Part shown: in pieces, positions 23,601 through 34,154 of the stretch | Numbering within the stretch: the stretch's first letter is position 1 | How the letters are laid out: the number at the start of each line of letters is the position of its first letter | NCBI GenBank assembly: GCA_000711775.1 | Contig: ARYC01002002.1 | Coordinates: forward strand, 1-64,000 | Direction of reading: 5' to 3' | Source: Oxytricha trifallax | Lineage: Eukaryota > Ciliophora > Spirotrichea > Sporadotrichida > Oxytrichidae | Length of the DNA: 64,000 nt | Made by a program: the position numbers and the translations under genes | Notes under the pieces: model-generated | Told to the model about the DNA's origin: nothing | What the model saw: only the letters and a program-made list of their open reading frames with translations | The model's database searches: none

Positions 23601-24190
23601 ACTCATACTAATAGGAACGAGTTAGTCCTTAAAATTTTACTAGAAGTTCAACTGCCCTCACTCCATACCCTCATTTCTTATTAACTCATTATAGGTTAGA
23701 AACATTAGTAAGGCAATCAAGGTAGCATGTAAATGCACTATTGCTAAGTTACTTTACTTTCTTAGCTTAACTGATTAGGTCAAAGAAGATGCTCAAATTT
23801 TTCTTAGATTAGAAAAGGATTGATGTAAGTATCGATTTGATAATTACTTTATATACTATAGAAATGTGTAATTTAGAGTAAATTCTTAGTGAAAGTATAA
23901 CAGTGAGTTTAGTATAAATCAGGTTACAAATATAGCAGCTGCCACAACTTTAAGTTGTAGTTTATAATTCATAATTCTCTAGCTAAAGTTGTTTGGTTTA
24001 GAGACTTCCATTCAAACAAGCACTTCGATTCACAAATCCTTTAGTGAGATTGCTTCTAAGGCTGCTGTTAAAACGTGATAAAAGCAGTGCCTCACTAAGT
24101 TCTAATTTATTCTGCTTATATTCATTCCCACCTCTTTCATAAATGCTGCCCAGTACCCTCTAAATTACGTTACTTAACATAAACTTACTT
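20624..24190. other. Left interior of the 11-kb element, no clear gene
   Basis: About 3.5 kb. It includes a 62-codon frame at 21278 without motif. From about 23900 to 24216 there is an open extension of the transposase frame on the minus strand beyond its second TGA. Nothing else recognisable is encoded; much of it is A-rich, repeat-like sequence. Confidence 0.4.
22385..22760. repeat. Degenerate AAGTAACA / AAGAACCC repeat tract
   Basis: The words AAGTAACA, TTAAGAACC and AGAACCC recur some 15-20 times at irregular spacing. It looks like an eroded short tandem array inside the 11-kb element. Confidence 0.6.
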
Positions 24191-24216
24191 TGATTAGGCT
24201 CTTGTATTTAGTGGAT

Positions 24217-25662
24217 TCAAGTCTCTGTTTTTATCCAGGAGTACATTAGCTCAGCTGGCGCAATCTTGTAATGATAAGGCCCCAAAAACATTAGAGGTAA
24301 TCTTAAGTCCATGTACTTTTCCATAATATTTTGAGACCTGTGATAAGGAGCATTATCAATAAGTATCAAAGTATTTGATCTCCACTAACAGTCAATTGTT
24401 TCGAGTGTATTAATAAGCTTGCACAGAAAGTACAGGAAGGAGTGTTGATTAGTTCTGCCATGATTCACTGTATAAAACAACTCTCCTGTACTTGAAACCC
24501 CTATGATCAAATTCATTTATCTAAGTCTCTGAGAATTTGTAACTCTGTTCTTAACGTAAGGTGCAGTCCAGCCTCTGCGTCTTTCGTCTGTTTAGTTCAG
24601 AGTTCATTCATCGATGTTGATAATTCTCTTGCCTTTACTTAACTAGAGCACGAACTACTGTGCTGCATATTATCTCTGCAACTTACTACTATTACTATTA
24701 TGCAAAGTTGAAATCTACTTGATTTATTTGTAGGTCATCATTAACTCATTTTTCAGGAAGCGTCTTATCATTTAATTACTGCACCTTAGCTAGATGTTCT
24801 TCTATAAGCTGCGCTGAATATCTGAAAGCTGTACAGGTTAAGTATCAAGCATGAGCATGTTAACAATATGCGTGCGTGCTCTGCTGTGAAGCTTCTTATA
24901 CCTGCCTCTGTTAACTTACTTCAGGTTCCAAAACTTGGCTTTCTTGACTGGACTTTTCAAGTACCTTCGCAACTTGTAGTATGAAATGCCAAGTCTATTC
25001 ATTATCTAGGAGTAAGATAGCTTTTCATTGTCTCGCAGTCTAAGTGACTCCTTTGCAAGCTTGAGTTCTTACTATTACTATTTCTTTTCTTTCCCCAACT
25101 GCTTTAGTATCCTACGAGGAACGGTTGCATTTAGTTGTGTATGCTAACCAAACACTGGAATCTAATCCTTCACTTTATGATTCTCAATAACCTTGGCTTC
25201 AAGAGCGTTCATATCAATACTTTCGCCTCGCTCAATCAAACTTTAAGGTTCTAAATCTAATTGTTTGTATTCAGTGTAAAGCTTTAACACTAACTAGCCA
25301 AGAGTCTTGAAGTCCTTATCACTCAGTAATGATGATTTAACTTCTTTTTTCACGCTTTTTCTATAAACCTCTTTGGGGTCAATGATAAATCCCTCACTTT
25401 CAAACTCTGAAATTTCATCACGAGTATCCTCGAATAGGGAAGTCATATCTCTTATACTAACTTATTCTATTTTAACGTCTGCAACTGTTATATTTCTCTA
25501 ATATAGCATATTAGTGGTTAAATAATCCGCCTGATCTTAAGAATCTTCTGATTAACTTTACGAGCTCGGCTCTTCACTTGAGCTGTTACCATCGTAATCT
25601 TTATCTTCCAACTTGAAGAAATCAGAGAGTCTTGACTGTCGTCTTCCAGAATATGATTCCAT
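24217..25662 (-). pseudogene. DDE (IS630/Tc1-type) transposase with two in-frame TGAs
   Basis: Starts MESYSGRRQSRLSDFFK at 25662. Acidic/Gln-rich N-terminus; HTH region containing KLSYSQIMNRLGISYYKLRR (about residues 220-240); first catalytic block KRIINIDE (Asp near residue 350); second block LILIDNAPYHRS; third block LGPYHYKIAPAELMYSWIK with the catalytic Glu. The spacing suits the IS630/Tc1/mariner superfamily. A TGA at 24604-24606 falls directly after the first DE, and a second TGA at 24217-24219 follows WIKTET; the frame stays open for about 100 further codons. The rest is free of TGA, so this is a recently disabled gene, or TGA is read through. Divergent from the 22-kDa-like gene. Confidence 0.85.
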
Positions 25663-25853
25663 GAGAAGATTCCTAAATTTAATAATAATGAATTCGTTTC
25701 GTGCTGGTAGGAAATCCGCTAGCGGAAATCGGATCGTGCTGGTGGGATTTCATTATTAGGAAAAGCACTCTCTGCTTTTAGTAACTGCAGTGTCTTCCTG
25801 AATCAAAATTGAGCTATATAAAATGGTGAAAGGCACCTAACTTTTAAATTTTA
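25663..25853. promoter_or_regulatory. Divergent intergenic region with palindrome and direct repeats
   Basis: 191 bp between two divergent start codons. It holds a perfect 10-bp palindrome CCGCTAGCGG (25716-25725) between two direct repeats CGTGCTGGTRGGA (25700-25712 and 25735-25747). A TATATAAAA motif lies at about 25814. The symmetry suggests a protein-binding site serving both promoters; the function is inferred only from position. Confidence 0.45.
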
Positions 25854-26620
25854 ATGAACCAATAGTAACTTACTGGTATCAATGTTTCAGAACTCGCCCA
25901 GAAATGCAAAAGTAAGAAAGAGCTATACAACTTTCTTGCCCAAGACTGCCACGCTTTCTTACCCAAAGCAGACTCCACCAACATTTATTTCCTTAAGTAA
26001 ATCATAAGAGCAGAGAAAGAAGTAACGATTAACTTACCCTTGTAACTGTTATTATAGTATGTAAGAAGAGACGCAGTCAAAGTGTCAGCAGTGCCTCAAA
26101 TCGATGGACTTACAGTTTAAGACTTTCTCGATTATGCAAGAGGATCTGCAAGACTGCTGTAATACTTGCCTGATGAACGAGATTGGGTCCACCTAGACAG
26201 ATAATGGATCTGTGACTTGCTCTTCACCCTAGACACCGACGGTGTCTCCTAGATGATTCATGATGCAATGCTCTAACGAAGAGAAAAGCTAGAGTAAAAC
26301 AGAGATCTCGTTATAGAAATGAGACCCGAGTTCGTGGACGCTCTCAGCAGATGCCTTAACTTTAGCAGTAAGTTTACTCTCTCTTAATTTCGTGTGTAGC
26401 TGAGCGAGGTAAGGCTGTGAATCTAGTAAAGGATTCATCTAAAAGAAAGAGAACTCATGATTAAATGGACGAGGTAAAAGATTATGAATAAGCTTTAAAA
26501 TAAGATAAGCAGGAATTCTTGCAGTAAACTAAAAAGTTGAAACAAGATCATGACAATTTGGAAAGTGAGTTGCTTGACTTACGCAAGATGAAAGACCAGT
26601 TTATGCTCAATAACAACTGA
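25854..26620 (+). CDS. Homologue of the TBE 22-kDa protein, intact
   Basis: 232 aa from three exons (25854-26021, 26058-26367, 26400-26620) with introns of 36 and 32 nt; exon lengths sum to 233 codons with one terminal TGA. Starts MNQQQLTGINVSELAQK. It aligns along its length with the TBE 22-kDa protein: SKKELYNFLAQD with SKEDLHRYLVQQ, FLPKADSTNIYFL with FLPTMEGTKISFL, VPQIDGLTVQDFLDY with IPNYPEISVTNLYDD, and LQYLPDERDW with the LYLPTKKQ block. The C-terminus adds a basic KDSSKRKR stretch (possible nuclear signal) and a coiled coil. Biochemical role unknown. The open frame in an otherwise decaying element suggests selection or recent arrival. Confidence 0.85.
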
Positions 26621-26624
26621 TTGA

Positions 26625-27300
26625 ACCTGCTTAGCGCAGCCGAGAACTTCAGATTCTGAATGCTGCTGCTTCTTTTCCTCCATGAATCTCTATATGCTAT
26701 TAATAGCAAAAACTTGAATATGGTGAATTGCTTAAAAAAATTAAGATAAATCTCATATTCTTAATCTTGGTTTTCTCTCTGAATTTCTATGTTTATGTCA
26801 CTTTTAAAGTGCCTTCTCTCACTCGAGGCTGCCTTCAACCATCTCTCCATTGTCTCTTCACTCTCTGGCAGCTCTGTATAAGTGCAACTCAATGATTTTT
26901 CTCTGGCACTGCGACGAGTAGTCAGCTCTCAAGTCTTATTTGATTCCTTGATTAATTCAAGCTTTTGTTAACCTTTCACTAATCTTCTCTTGGAACTTGC
27001 AGTACTGCTTTTACTTCTAGATCTCTCTCTGCCTTGAGCCTTAGTAATTTCATGGTGCTACCACTTTAAATTCCTTGCACCAATTACTATACCTGGTCGA
27101 ATGGTTTATCTTGAAGCACAGGATTTTAACTCATCTTCTCTTCAATAAGCTCTATGAGAGAAGGTTAATAAACCCAACTTACTTTATTCAGCTTATCCTT
27201 CAACTTATTAAGGCTCTTTTTCTTCTTCAAGATTATCTTGCTTCACTACTGCTGCTGCGTTGCTTGCTTCATTTAGTAAAATTTTCAAAAAATTAGGTGA
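26625..27300 (-). CDS. Putative basic/coiled protein of the 11-kb element
   Basis: Open minus-strand frames with biased, coding-like composition: an Arg/Ser-rich patch (RERSRSKSSTASSKRR), then TYTELPESEETMERWLKAA, then a hydrophobic segment ending FSAALSRFNQ near 26635. An upstream frame (SLIELIEEKMSQ) probably joins through a short intron or frameshift. It converges on the 22-kDa-like gene with almost no gap. I do not recognise the family, and start and splicing are unresolved. Confidence 0.45.
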
Positions 27301-27966
27301 GAATATTAATTAATACACCGTGATGATATAATATAGCAATGCATAAACTATTTATAAAAACATTTAATAATATGCAAATGTTAATGATAATTATATTAAA
27401 ATCTATGAAATACCTAAAGTTTGACTAACAAATTTTAATATTCTTTATGCTTTATTCATTAGGTTATTTTATTTTTCTAAAGTAATGTTTTTAATATAAA
27501 ATTTACTCACTACTAATACTATTAATTTGTTGAGTAAGCTTTAGTTCATTTTATCAAAAAGTATTAACATATTTGATATAATTCATATTTATTTAATAGC
27601 CTATAATTGTTAATATAATATTTGCTTAATCTTTAAATATCTATCATTAGTTTAAAATAGTAGATGGCAAAATTGAATTAATAGATTAAAACTAAAACTA
27701 TAGAACTTTTTGGTCAAAACGAAGTATCATTTACTCACGTATTATATTGGATTTAGAAGATCTAAGATAAGCAAAAGATAGTTTAAAAGTATATGTAATA
27801 TGAATAATCAAACAATTTAACTAATATATAAAATGTAAGGCAATCGAGAAAAGCTGGGCAATATTTCTCGATTGCCTTACATTTCTAGTAAATAAAGCTA
27901 TGGAAAATGATTTAGTTATTAAAATTAATATTTAATTATAAGTTACAACTGTATTAATCATTTAAA
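27301..27966. other. AT-rich spacer in the 11-kb element
   Basis: No reading frame with motifs. It holds the strong hairpin listed separately at 27831-27884, just downstream of the helicase stop. Confidence 0.5.
27831..27884. repeat. Perfect 21-bp hairpin downstream of the helicase gene
   Basis: The stem (27831-27851 with 27864-27884) is a perfect inverted repeat containing GGCAATCGAGAAA, with a 12-nt loop AGCTGGGCAATA. It lies about 80 nt beyond the helicase stop on the minus strand. It could act in 3'-end formation or be a small mobile or IES-derived palindrome. Confidence 0.7.
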
Positions 27967-30855
27967 TCACTTGAATATTTAAAATTTTGACCAATTGTAA
28001 GCTTTCTCAGTGAGAGCTACAATATGTTGAACGATTTCTCTTACAATATTATCTTGCTCCTAATCCTTTGAAAGCTCTGCAGAAATTGATTCTTAAGGCA
28101 CCTTGTTTTATTCAACAAAACTATCCATTGCTTCTTATTGATTTTATAAAATTGATTATACTTGGTTGTGCTTGCGATCAAGTATAAGATCTATTTCTTT
28201 CTATACAACTATAAGCAGCTGCTCTGCACTATCATTAGAAGCATTCTTGTATAACACGCGCTGCCATCTACCTTTGGTATTAAGTCTGCCGATTCTACCA
28301 ATGATTTATTCTTCAGATCTTCTTGAAAAGACATCAGCGATGATTAAATAAGTACCCCCATTTGAATTGATTTCATCATTAGTTTAGATGTCTGTTCCTC
28401 TTCCCTGTGCTTCATTAAATAAGTAAACACCATAGTTCTTGCTCGCATTCTTCATTAAATACCTGCCTTCAATGACAGACTCAATGACAGCGGCTGAGCC
28501 GGTGCTGAAGCTTTTGAAATCGAAAGAGGATTTCGAGAGGCCTGATTAAATAGCGTTGTAGTTATCAGAGGCGACAATTAAAACTGGGGAATTAGCAACT
28601 TAGTCCTTTATGAGTTCCTTGATTTTCTGCAAGTAATCTGCCTGATTTGAACTTACCAGCAAGTCTGGTAGCTGGGTCTTCTTATCACCTTGCAATTTAT
28701 CAAGTGTAGGGAACACCACAGGTGTGCTTTGCAAAGCTAAGTTGAGACAGGTTTCCTCGGTTTGAGCAAGATGGCTGCCTGAAAAGCCGATAATACTTTT
28801 AGCTTGCTTGTAAAAATTAAGCTGGTTGACAATATTATCACTGGAGCCATCGAATAAAATCCAGTCGTATTCATCGACGAGCACGATACTCTCGCGCCAG
28901 ACACTTATGAATTTAGGAGTCTTCATTTTGTTTCTTGAGTTGTGGCTGAGGAAAGAAGTAAATACCAGCGCTCTTAGCAATGAAATTAAAGTTCGAGTTA
29001 AGTGCCATCGCATTAATAACTTTTTAGAACTTCGTGAAATCTCTCTGCACAAAGTGCTCATTCTTGCCAATGATGATTACGGAGAGCTTGGTCTGAAGAG
29101 CTATAAGAATGGCTAGCGCAATGCAAATTAAGGTCTTGCCATTACCAATACCAAAATGAATTAAATGGCTTGCTTGCAAGTTGTCGCCGATATAGTTAAT
29201 GCATAATACTTGAGAACTGTACAACTTAAATCCCAGATTTTGCTGCAACTTTTCTAGGGCTTCACTGACAGCCAACCTTTCATTCGAAGGCTTTGAATTG
29301 AAAGTACTTGCTAGTTAGTGCAAGGTATTTGCATTCTCAAAGAGTTGAAGTAGGTCTGCAACTGTCTTATCAGAGAAGGCTTCCATGTTGCGAGGCAAGT
29401 GCAAAATCCTTTGAATGTCAGAGCAGTCTCCATTAAGGCAGTTTTCAATAATATTGCTGTTCAGACTTACATTCTTTTCAATTTGAGCTTCTATGATTTA
29501 CTGCAGAAGCTTCTAGATTTGCGGAATCTTGCCAACCCATTGTACGTCTCTATTCTGCAGTCTTTATGCAAGGCTTTTCATAAAGTAAACCATCGTGCTT
29601 GAATCAATAAGCTCTTGCTTCTGTAAGAATGTAGCCCTTGTAGTTGATATATAATCCTTGAGAGCATCAACAGTGTGAGAGCAAGATAAAGCACAAATTC
29701 TTACGAAGTACTCTGTGTATTCAACGGGAATATCTCTGATCAAATGCAGGCCACAGTCCTGCATTAGTAGAGTGATGAAAGGCACATTCAAAATGAAGAA
29801 TGAAGAAGGTATAAGTCTCTAAACTTGAGAGTCAATTTCGAATAATTGCCAAGTCCGACCCATAAGCTGCACAATATAAGGGTTAGTTTCATCAAGTCTC
29901 AACACTTGAGCAAGCTATTTTGTGAATGCGGCTACTGAATTGAAGAACACAAAGTTTGCCAAGCCTAGAGCTTGCCTTGCATTGGGGGAGCGTACTAATA
30001 ACAAGATCGATTCTTGTATTAACTAGTCTTCTACTTATACTTTTTCTCCTTAATAGTAACCCAAAGCAGCTAAAAGGATACGAGGCTTCGAGTCTTGGTC
30101 TAAGTTTCCATCGCTCAATATTAAATCCACCAGCAGAGAGAACAGGTTCTAGTGCATTTCCTGATCATTAGCGTTCTCAAAATTGCTTAGGAATGATAAA
30201 AGTGACTGAGTGTTACGGGTCACTATATCTTGCAAAATGCAAGACCTTTAATAATAATTAGAAGATTTGAAATTTTCAAAGTGTTTGATTAAGATCTCAT
30301 GGCCGATGATCGCGCCATAGTTAATAAAGAGCTGAGGTAAGGGTTCTTTATTTGGTTTTTAATCGCTTGCAAAGCTTATGCTCGTAGTGAAGTCGCTCAC
30401 CTTCACCTCTTCGTAAGTTGCAGTAAGATCAGGTGGCTCTGAAATTACAGATTTACTTTCATGGCTGTGCTTCGCCAACTTGGGTTTATTGTTATTTATA
30501 AATTTTCTCACGAACCGCTTGAAATCCTAAGTATTTTCAAAGCCTGCAAAATCCTCCTGCTCCAGCAGCAAACTTAAATCAAAGTTGTTTTAATGCAGAA
30601 ACTCCTTTGCACGATTGATCTTGGCACTGTCTTGTGCGTTTTTATATTCAGATTTGATCCCCTTGATTTTACCCGCATCTTCAAGATTTACATTGGCTTG
30701 TAGATTTTCAAAAATCTGAGGGAAGTAGTCTTGTTCGGGTGCCTGTTCTGGCATCTGCTAATTATTGATAGGTTCTAAATAGAAGCTAATAACAAGGATT
30801 GAAACTTACCAGCAGCTGCATTTAAAAGTTGAGGAGGGTCGGTCTTAGAAGCCAT
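27967..30855 (-). CDS. SecA-like DEAD-type helicase of the 11-kb element
   Basis: Starts MASKTDPPQLLNAAA at 30855; a 35-nt intron (30775-30809) then continues in frame. About 950 aa. The N-terminal ~450 residues are unrecognised. The helicase half shows Walker A FGIGNGKTLICIA (near 29140), motif II LVDEYDWILFDG (near 28870), FSGSHL, then QGRGTDI and EEQIIGRIGRLNTKGR, which match SecA-family motif V (RGTDI) and the Arg-rich motif VI (R-G-R-x-G-R). The frame changes by one base between about 29070 and 28890: either a single indel or a 58-nt intron (GTTCTAAA...TTGCTAAG). Ends at TGA 27967-27969. A translocase of this kind in a transposon is unusual. Confidence 0.78.
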
Positions 30856-31533
30856 CTCAAATCAAGTGACTGGATTCATCTGAATTATGCTAGATTTTAA
30901 TGATTAATTCCACTGGATTTTAATATTAAATAGCTGGATTATTAAAATCTCGACTGGATTATTGCAATTTTACTGTATGGGTTGCTACTCTTTCACCTAT
31001 ATCCTCCGGATTTATTCATGGCTCACTGCGAAACCACTTCAATTAAGGAGTATTTACTATAACTCATTAGACAAGTAGCTTCAAGTGACAAGGAGACGGG
31101 TGGTTGAAGAGCTGTGATAAATTTCGCCAACTTTGGAGCTCGAGCCAATGCAAAATTGGCTTTTTGAAAAAATGTCGGAATCCGCGGTACCTTTCAAATT
31201 CAAATCCTTTCCCCGTCCATAACTGAATAGTGGCGAGTAGAAATGTGAAGAGGGGAATAGCTAGAAATTAATGGCACTCAAAATAGAAAATTCGGGTCTT
31301 CAGTTTGGACCTCGAAAAATGGCCTCTGGCTTAAGGCAACAGCCTGGATTCTTGATGTCAGGTCAGTAGGGTGGAATACTAACGTTGAAAAATCTAGAGA
31401 AGCACTCCAATGACCTACTGGCTTTCTGGTTGCTTTCAACTTAAAATTTCAAAATACACTAATCAAACCCTATTAATCAAATCAATATCAAACTATATGG
31501 GTGCCGTAATATTCTCAACTCTTCTTTTTCGAT
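30856..31533. other. Right interior of the 11-kb element, no gene
   Basis: Region between the helicase start and the right inverted repeat. It presumably contains the helicase promoter; no motif is conspicuous. Confidence 0.45.
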
Positions 31534-31658
31534 TCTCTGGATCAGCTCCCTCAAATTAAGTTAAAATCTGTGCTTTTAAATTTCGTTATTTATTGATGCA
31601 TTTAAAACTTTTTATTCACTTATCAAACTCATGCGAACATACGTATTGGGGTTTATGT
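31534..31658 (-). repeat. Right terminal inverted repeat of the 11-kb element
   Basis: Complement of 20499-20623, ending GGGGTTTATGT at 31658. The sequence resumes coding-like character within about 20 bp beyond it. Confidence 0.92.
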
Positions 31659-31900
31659 GTAACATTTTTGTATAGGAGGAAACGGTGGAGTAAACCTTAT
31701 AAACAGATCATTCGTATCTCAAAATTCACTCAGTGCCATTGTTATTGGTGGAAATATCATTGCACCAGAAATTCAATAAAACTAGTCAAACGCCTAAATT
31801 TAATATGCAACAGCTGCAGGGACATCTAATTCAAATTAGTAGAGCAATGTAAGGGCAGGATCTCATCAAAGAGCTAACTCCCAAAGCATATAATTATACA
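31659..31900 (+). CDS. Putative MDS of a cellular gene, 3' side of the 11-kb element
   Basis: Open in the ciliate code with polar, Asn/Gln-rich composition typical of ciliate proteins: IGGNGGVNLINRSFVSQ, then SAIVIGGNIIAPEI and a Gln/Ser-rich tail. No TGA until about 31920. It is probably the continuation of the gene interrupted by the transposon. No domain recognised. Confidence 0.5.
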
Positions 31901-32401
31901 TAATATTTGTTGTTTATTAACTATGCTATAGTGTATTAGAATTAGAATGATATAATAAGACAATAGAGTATCTAACCATAAGCGTTACCTAATACTGGCT
32001 CATATGTAAATTATCATTAATAACAGAAATCTACCAACAATTAGCAAAACAATCTAAACCATTCATTTTTTTATCAATTCTAAATAACAAAATTGATTTA
32101 CTATTTTATTTTAAACTTTTTCCCATTATTTCAGTAAAATTTTATTGACAGTCTTCAAAAAGATTTATTAATCAAATCAAAAGTTTAAATTAGCAGAAAA
32201 TTAAGCTTTTTTAATTAAGCTTTTCAAAAAATAAATAGTTTTTAAATATAAAGAAACTCTAATTAAAATCTAAAATTAAAAATAACTTTGAGTTGATACA
32301 TATAAACTTAAGATTCTTAGAATTTAAGCGTTTTAAATTAGATAAATTTAAACAACTAGCTTCATTAATCGTAAGCTTTGTTTCAATAGCAATAATAATA
32401 A

Positions 32402-34000
32402 ATGTTGAATAACTACCAGCAACAATAACAGCAGCAGTAGTTTTATCAATAGCAGCTAAATCACCAAAACAACAGCCAAATGGTGCAAATGAATTAATAA
32501 CCAACCCCAAACATCTGCAATTATCATTATAAAAACTACGTAGCCTACTGTATGATGCATAAAGAATTAATGTGCGAGGAGTGTTGCGATCTGTCTCATC
32601 ACAAAGACCATCACAATTAGATTTTACTTTTAAAAGCAGCTGCTTAGAGCTTCCTAGCAGATGTAGACTTCTAACTTAATTAAATCATGTTACAAAGAGC
32701 ATCTGTTTCTATGTGTGAGGGTTTCAATTTGAAAAACTAGATAAGAAGGCAAGTTATCGATTTCTTTGATGAATTGAAGAAATAAATTGAAGACATGCAG
32801 AGAACTAAACTAGATGAATTTAATAAGCTCTTCAAAGACACTAATGTAACAAACATCAAGCAAAGGGCTTAGGATCTAAAAATGAAAATAGACACTTATG
32901 AGAGATTCTTAGCTGAGAAAAAGTTTGAATATGAACAAAGAAATTATGTTGGATTTTTAACTAAGACTTAAGAAATTGATAACATAGTCAAACTAAGCGA
33001 AAAATTACTCAAAGATTCCCAAGATTTAGTTAAGGAAAAAGATCAATAAAGAAGTATAGAGTTCATTTAAGACAAAGAAAGAGCAGAGAGTAAAATAAGA
33101 GCAGTTATTGATAAAACTTTGAAAGTTCCTGTGCTTAAATACAATAGAGACATGCTAGACACCTTGCATTTCTTTGTTTATAATACGCATAACTTGTTTA
33201 TGTACAATTTCAGAACTCATAGTTACAGATCATACGTGGTGAATATTAAGATTCCTGCTAACTTTATGTCTGTTGAAAATGAGGAAGGCAGAATATTTTT
33301 GACTGGGGGTGGAGAGCCAGGGAAAGCAACAAAATTCTGTTATGAATTTGTGGAGGAAAGATTAGTTTAAAAACGGGACATGCTATTTGAAAGAAGAGCT
33401 CACACCTTAACAAGCGTTTTAGTGGATGGGAAGAAAAGTTAAATCTTTGCTATAGGTTCTTCACTTCCTAATGAATCAATGAATAAATGTGAAGTCTATG
33501 ATGTTGCTACAGATTAATGGTAATAAGTTGCAAATCTTAACACTAAGAGAAACTTCCATACAACCATAGCTTTTGATAATGCTTTTCTATATGTAGTCGC
33601 TGGTTTCAATGGAGGCTAAAGAACTAATTTAATTGAGAAGTTTGATTTGAAAAAGCGTTAATAATGGGAGACTCTCAACTTGAAAATCAAAGAAAACACA
33701 AACTGGATATGTTTGGAGGGCTGTGGTCTTTTCTAAATATAGAAGCATATATTGATATTTGGTGGCTTTACAACTTCAGACCAAAAGACAAATCACTGCT
33801 ACCTTTTCAATGTATAATCAAATGAAATTGAGCAGCTTAATTGTAAAACTAGAACTTAAAGTAACTTCTATTAAAGACAGCCTAAGGTAGGAGCAGATGG
33901 CAAACTCTATTGTGTTGAAACTAACTCGCTTGACTTGCATGTTTTCGATATGAAGACTTTCGAATGGGACTTTATTGACAGAAAGTTTATAGGTTGGTGA
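32402..34000 (+). CDS. B-box/coiled-coil/kelch protein (TRIM-like)
   Basis: 532 aa in one uninterrupted segment. Gln-rich N-terminus (residues 1-40), then a B-box-like zinc site CMMHKELMCEECCDLSHHKD (about residues 50-70). A long charged coiled coil follows (about 90-220), then kelch-type beta-propeller repeats (about 250-520) with ILIFGGF, LYVVAGFNGG and CEVYDVATDQW as repeat signatures. No RING finger is seen before the B-box, so ubiquitin-ligase activity is doubtful; such proteins often act as scaffolds. The upstream frame extends to 32297 without another ATG, so the start is at 32402. Single stop TGA 33998-34000. Confidence 0.88.
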
Positions 34001-34154
34001 ACACTATTCTTATCCATAAACAAAAATTGTATAAGATAATAAGAACTCTTTCTACTCTAACAAGTTTTTTCTATAAACTATATTTAAATAATTCATAATC
34101 AATTGATCTTGAAATTATATAAGAAAAAATTTAAGTGAATTATTAATAATAAAA

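Larger units (their letters stand above)
20499..31658. mobile_element. 11.2-kb DNA transposon with 125-bp inverted repeats
   Basis: Terminal inverted repeats of about 125 bp begin ACATAAACCCCAATACGT and differ at only a few positions. Inside are a DDE transposase (-, 24217-25662), a homologue of the TBE 22-kDa protein (+, 25854-26620), a minus-strand basic protein (~26625-27300) and a SecA-like helicase (-, 27967-30855). A transposase next to a 22-kDa-type gene points to kinship with TBEs, but size, termini and the helicase are different. I could not define a clean target-site duplication. Coding patches on both sides suggest it sits inside a gene as an IES. Confidence 0.8.

Noticed and set aside
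24238..24300. tRNA-like stretch TTAGCTCAGCTGGCGCAAT (A-box look-alike)
   Set aside because: It is the complement of the transposase block that carries the catalytic Glu, has no T-arm B-box at the right distance and no foldable acceptor stem.
29399..30171. Plus-strand frames at 29399 and 29956
   Set aside because: Antisense to the continuous helicase coding frame on the minus strand.
32259..32510. Minus-strand frame with a hydrophobic, Ala/Ile/Val-rich protein
   Set aside because: It is the complement of the Gln-rich N-terminus of the kelch protein; CAA/TAA/CAG codons read backward give Leu/Ile/Val.
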